Shown here: positions 60,967 through 64,000 of the stretch, one piece after another | How positions within the stretch are numbered: the first letter of the stretch is position 1 | Layout of the letters: every line of letters begins with the position of its first letter | Source: Corynebacterium choanae | GTDB taxonomy: Bacteria; Actinomycetota; Actinomycetes; Mycobacteriales; Mycobacteriaceae | Assembly: GCF_003813965.1 (NCBI RefSeq) | Contig: NZ_CP033896.1 | Span: 2,046,001-2,110,000 of the forward strand | Reading direction: 5' to 3' | Length of the DNA: 64,000 nucleotides | Notes under the pieces: generated by a model | The model's database searches: none | What the model was told of the DNA's origin: nothing | Seen by the model: the letters and a program-made list of their open reading frames with translations, nothing else | Made by a program: the position numbers and the translations under genes

Positions 60967-62565
60967 ATGCCCCGCTACCCTATCCGCATGGGATTAACCC
61001 GTCGACTGCGCCGACTTCATCGTGTGCTTATTCCTGCGGCGCTCATCGTGCCTTTGTCCATTGCGGGCTGTCACGCCGGTAGTTTATCGACGCAAACAGT
61101 GCAGTCCGAGTCGGATACAGGGGTCAGTGTGGCATTGTCTGCTGCCCCTGCCAGTTTAGATTTCACCCGCACTTCCGGGGCAGCTATTCCGCAAGCGTTG
61201 ATGCGTAACGTCTACGAAACGCTCGTCACTATTGCCCAGGATGGTTCGCTTTCTAGCGGCCTGGCCACCAGTTGGGATGTCAGCGATGACGGAACTCGCT
61301 ACGTGTTTCATCTGCGCGAAGGGGTGCGTTTTTCCGATGGCACGCCGTTTACTGCAGAGACTGTGAAGTTTTCGATTGAACGAGTGCAGTCTGATGCGTG
61401 GACTAACGGCAAGAAGAAAATTATGGATCTTGTCGACGATGTCACCGTCATCGACGATTACACGGTGGCAGTAACTCTGCAACGCTCGTCGAATTCGTGG
61501 CTATGGTCAATGGGCACAATGGTGGGTGCGATGATGAGTCCGACTGGTGTTGATGACGACTCATTACAACAACATCCGGTCGGCACCGGACCGTTTACCG
61601 TCAAACGGTGGGCAGTCGGACAGGCGCTAACACTAGCTGCCAGGGATGATTACTGGGGTACCCCAGCTGCTTCTTCAGAGGTGACGCTGCGCTATTTCAC
61701 TTCCGCAACCGGGGCGGCAAATGCGCTCCAATCAGGCGACGTTGATGTGGTGTATTCCTTGCAGTCACCGGAGCTTATCGATCAGCTGCGTGCCCGTAAC
61801 CGCTACACGATTGAAGTTGGCACTACCAATGGTGAAGTGCTGCTGACTATGAACCATCGCCGGGCGCCGTTTGATGATCTCCGGGTGCGGCAGGCAGTAA
61901 TGTACGCCATCGATCGACAAGCAGTCATCGATACGGCATGGCTGGGCTACGGGGTAGATACCGGCGGGGCACCAGTGCCACCAACAGATCCGTGGTTTGC
62001 CGTCGATACTCGCTATCCTTTCGACCCGGAAAAAGCGAAAGCACTGTTAGCTGAAGCTGGTGTGACTGCACCGAATAATAAAATTGTGCTGGCCACACCT
62101 ACCCGACCTTACGCAATGCAGTCCGCGGAGATGATCTATTCCCAGCTGAAAGCTGTCGGTTTTGATGTGCGTATCGAGGCGCAAGAATTCCCGGCTGTGT
62201 GGCTGTCGAAGGTGTACAAACGGCATGACTATGACATGTCGATCATTGTGCATATCGAACCACGCGATATTGCCAATATTTTCGGCAATCCGGACTATTA
62301 TCTTGGCTTTGACTCACCACGAGTGCAGCAGCTACTCGAGGTTGCTGATACTGCCCCTGCAGAGGATTACACTGCCGCGATGCGGCAGGTCGTCGATGCA
62401 ATCATGGAGCAGGCTGCGGCAGACACGGTGTTTAATTATCCCAATATCGTGGTGCAGGCTCCGGGGGTAACCGGGCTGAATCCCAATGATTTTGGCGAAG
62501 GCATTGAGCTTGCCCGTCTGCAGCGGGATGGTGCATCGGCTACTGAGGCGCAAGAAAGGGGCTAG
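60967..62565 (+). CDS. ABC transporter substrate-binding lipoprotein (OppA/DppA family)
   Basis: A 532-residue extracytoplasmic binding protein. The signal MPRYPIRMGLTRRLRRLHRV...PLSIAGC ends in lipobox IAGC, followed by the SBP_bac_5 fold: YVFHLREGVRFSDGTPF, VGTGPFTVKRWAVG, VRQAVMYAIDRQAVI. It binds oligopeptides, nickel or similar solutes. The ATG at 60967 has GGAGGG about 10 nt upstream. The first gene of an operon with two permeases. The nature of the solute cannot be told by eye. Confidence 0.9.
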   Translation: MPRYPIRMGLTRRLRRLHRVLIPAALIVPLSIAGCHAGSLSTQTVQSESDTGVSVALSAAPASLDFTRTSGAAIPQALMRNVYETLVTIAQDGSLSSGLATSWDVSDDGTRYVFHLREGVRFSDGTPFTAETVKFSIERVQSDAWTNGKKKIMDLVDDVTVIDDYTVAVTLQRSSNSWLWSMGTMVGAMMSPTGVDDDSLQQHPVGTGPFTVKRWAVGQALTLAARDDYWGTPAASSEVTLRYFTSATGAANALQSGDVDVVYSLQSPELIDQLRARNRYTIEVGTTNGEVLLTMNHRRAPFDDLRVRQAVMYAIDRQAVIDTAWLGYGVDTGGAPVPPTDPWFAVDTRYPFDPEKAKALLAEAGVTAPNNKIVLATPTRPYAMQSAEMIYSQLKAVGFDVRIEAQEFPAVWLSKVYKRHDYDMSIIVHIEPRDIANIFGNPDYYLGFDSPRVQQLLEVADTAPAEDYTAAMRQVVDAIMEQAAADTVFNYPNIVVQAPGVTGLNPNDFGEGIELARLQRDGASATEAQERG

Positions 62566-62574
62566 TGTTTCACC

Positions 62575-63519
62575 ATGCTGGCACGACGAATTGGGGGGTT
62601 TTTCCTCCGCTATCTTTTGGCTGTGTTACTTGCCTCAATCGTGGTGTTTGTGCTGTTGCGGATCGCCCCTGGGGATCCAGCACAGATTGCGCTTGGTTTG
62701 GATGCCACAGATGAACTCTTGGCGCAGAAACGAGCCGAACTCGGCACCGATCAGCCGCTGATTGTGCAATATGGCACCTGGCTTGGGGGGATGCTTACCG
62801 GCCACTTCGGGTCGTCGCTGATCTCTGGCACCGCGATCACTCCCCTGGTGTGGGATCGTCTGCAGGTAACCGCGATTTTGGTGGTTTGTGCCATGGTGGT
62901 GGCAATCGCGATTGCGGTGCCGCTGGGAATTTGGGCGGCGATGCGTCGTCGGCATGCCGATGGAATCGCTATTGCTGCCATGTCACAGGTTGGTATTGCT
63001 ATTCCGTCATTTGTGGCGGCAATTTTATTGGTGACGGTGATTGCGGTCCAGTTGGGCTGGCTGCCGTCAAATGGTTGGGTGCCGCCGGCAGATGATTTTG
63101 GCGGCTTTGTTCGGCGTCTCATATTGCCGGTGTTAGCGCTGGCAATGGTGCAGTCAGCGATCCTAACCCGCTATGTTCGCAGCGCTGTGCTTGACGTTAC
63201 CGGCGAAGACTATATGCGCACCGCCAGGGCAAAAGGGTTATCCCGCTGGCGAACGTTGATCGGCCACGGGTTGCATAATGCGTCCCTGCCGGTGCTGACC
63301 GTTGCCGCCTTACAGTTGGCCGCACTAGTAACGGGCGCGGTTGTTATCGAGCATGTGTTTGTCATTCCAGGAATTGGATCGCTGCTGCTGGAGGCGGTAT
63401 CCCAGCGTGACCTGCCGATTGTGCAAGCAATTGTCATGCTTTTGGTAGTGATCACCCTCAGCTTGAACTTTCTCGTCGAAGTAACTTATGCGCTGCTAGA
63501 TCCACGTTTACGCACCTAA
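62575..63519 (+). CDS. ABC transporter permease (DppB type)
   Basis: A 314-residue permease with six helices and the EAA coupling loop (EDYMRTARAKGLSRWRTLIGHGLHNA). The N-terminal motif FVLLRIAPGDPAQIALG is that of DppB/OppB. The ATG at 62575 begins 9 bp after the preceding stop. Forms the channel with the following DppC-type subunit. Confidence 0.93.
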   Translation: MLARRIGGFFLRYLLAVLLASIVVFVLLRIAPGDPAQIALGLDATDELLAQKRAELGTDQPLIVQYGTWLGGMLTGHFGSSLISGTAITPLVWDRLQVTAILVVCAMVVAIAIAVPLGIWAAMRRRHADGIAIAAMSQVGIAIPSFVAAILLVTVIAVQLGWLPSNGWVPPADDFGGFVRRLILPVLALAMVQSAILTRYVRSAVLDVTGEDYMRTARAKGLSRWRTLIGHGLHNASLPVLTVAALQLAALVTGAVVIEHVFVIPGIGSLLLEAVSQRDLPIVQAIVMLLVVITLSLNFLVEVTYALLDPRLRT

Positions 63520-63598
63520 CGCTTTTTGTTGCTGCGTGAGAAGTTCTCCGCCCTGTTCGTTATTCTTTGTTATTGCCTTTGGGAAGGATGTTTCCCCC

Positions 63599-64000
63599 AT
63601 GAGTGTGCTTGATCTCTCGGCCGCACCCCGGCGGCATCGTTCCTCGATGTGGCTAACCATTGTCGGCGGCGTGCTTGTAACACTGGTGGTTCTTATGGCG
63701 CTTGTCGCCACGGTCGCCACCCCCTATGATCCTGTTCATGCCATCGCCGAGGATCGGCTGCAAGGTCCATCGTGGACGCATCTGTTTGGCACCGATCAAT
63801 TCGGGCGAGATACCCTGTCACGGATTATGGCTGGGGCGAAGATTTCACTGACTGTGGGGGCGCTGGCAGTGACTATCGGGGCAGTCGTTGGGGTGCCGCT
63901 GGGCGTTGGTGCCGCCATGTTGGGTGGCCGGATCGATGCGGTAATCGCCCGCACTGTCGACGTGGTCATGGCGTTTCCGGCATTGCTGTTAGCAATCGTG
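63599..64000 (+). CDS. ABC transporter permease (DppC type), truncated by the window edge
   Basis: The reading frame is open to the edge for 134 codons. MSVLDLSAAPRRHRSSMWL leads to one helix, then HLFGTDQFGRDTLSRIMAGAKISL, the typical DppC signature, and GALAVTIGAVVGVPLGVGAA. The ATG at 63599 has GAAGGA 10 nt upstream. It starts 80 bp after the DppB-like gene. ATPase genes are expected beyond the edge. Confidence 0.92.
   Translation, partial: MSVLDLSAAPRRHRSSMWLTIVGGVLVTLVVLMALVATVATPYDPVHAIAEDRLQGPSWTHLFGTDQFGRDTLSRIMAGAKISLTVGALAVTIGAVVGVPLGVGAAMLGGRIDAVIARTVDVVMAFPALLLAIV

Noticed and set aside
1..64000. CRISPR array, rRNA operon, or complete insertion sequence
   Set aside because: No regularly spaced repeats, rRNA-like stretches or complete transposase frame with paired ends were seen.

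Overview
The window looks like a chromosomal segment of a Corynebacterium (Corynebacteriales). The basis is gene content and order: a dnaG / dgt / glyS / zur / uppS / recO / era / corC / ybeY / phoH / rsmE / dnaJ2 / hrcA / hemW / fadD15 / malQ / treS / maltokinase / idi succession as I remember it from that genus, DtxR-type iron boxes, frequent GTG and TTG starts, and medium-high GC. The species cannot be named from this sequence alone.

Layout. 1-2.0 kb: the edge of a TRIC/UPF0126 membrane protein gene, then a Na+/H+:dicarboxylate symporter. 2.6-7.9 kb: a siderophore uptake locus (divergent Fes-like esterase, two FecCD permeases, ATPase, binding lipoprotein) with two DtxR-like boxes. 8.1-12.4 kb: an accessory island ending at a CAT-anticodon tRNA. 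It holds three small unknown ORFs, the tail of an IS3-type transposase, and a decaying prophage lysogeny module (HTH repressor, frameshifted ImmA-like metallopeptidase, lipoprotein, broken tyrosine integrase). 12.5-13.4 kb: two tRNA genes and a small YtxH-like protein. 13.7-18.3 kb: dnaG and dgt flanking a secreted RNase Sa-like enzyme and a barstar-like protein. 18.7-22.2 kb: a large TPM-domain membrane protein and two small envelope proteins of unknown role. 22.5-31.3 kb: glyS, zur, an ABC exporter, a rubrerythrin-VIT1 iron/manganese transporter, uppS, recO. 31.5-41.8 kb: a long minus-strand housekeeping run from a hypothetical gene through hemW, hrcA, dnaJ2, rsmE, phoH, ybeY and corC to era. 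42.8-55.4 kb: fadD15, alpha-glucan and trehalose genes (malQ, treS, maltokinase), a type-B carboxylesterase, and divergent idi and crtB. 55.7-59.0 kb: a large WXG100/PPE-like helical protein and a lipoprotein. 59.4-64 kb: a C-S lyase (aecD-like) and an oligopeptide/nickel-type ABC importer running off the window.

How genes work together: the iron locus is probably DtxR-repressed and imports a ferri-siderophore whose iron may be released by the esterase. TreS and maltokinase convert trehalose via maltose to maltose-1-phosphate, while MalQ remodels maltodextrins. Zur, DtxR boxes and the VIT1 protein make metal homeostasis a recurring theme. Coordinates of starts were chosen by eye from ribosome-binding sites and family N-termini. 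No similarity search was possible.
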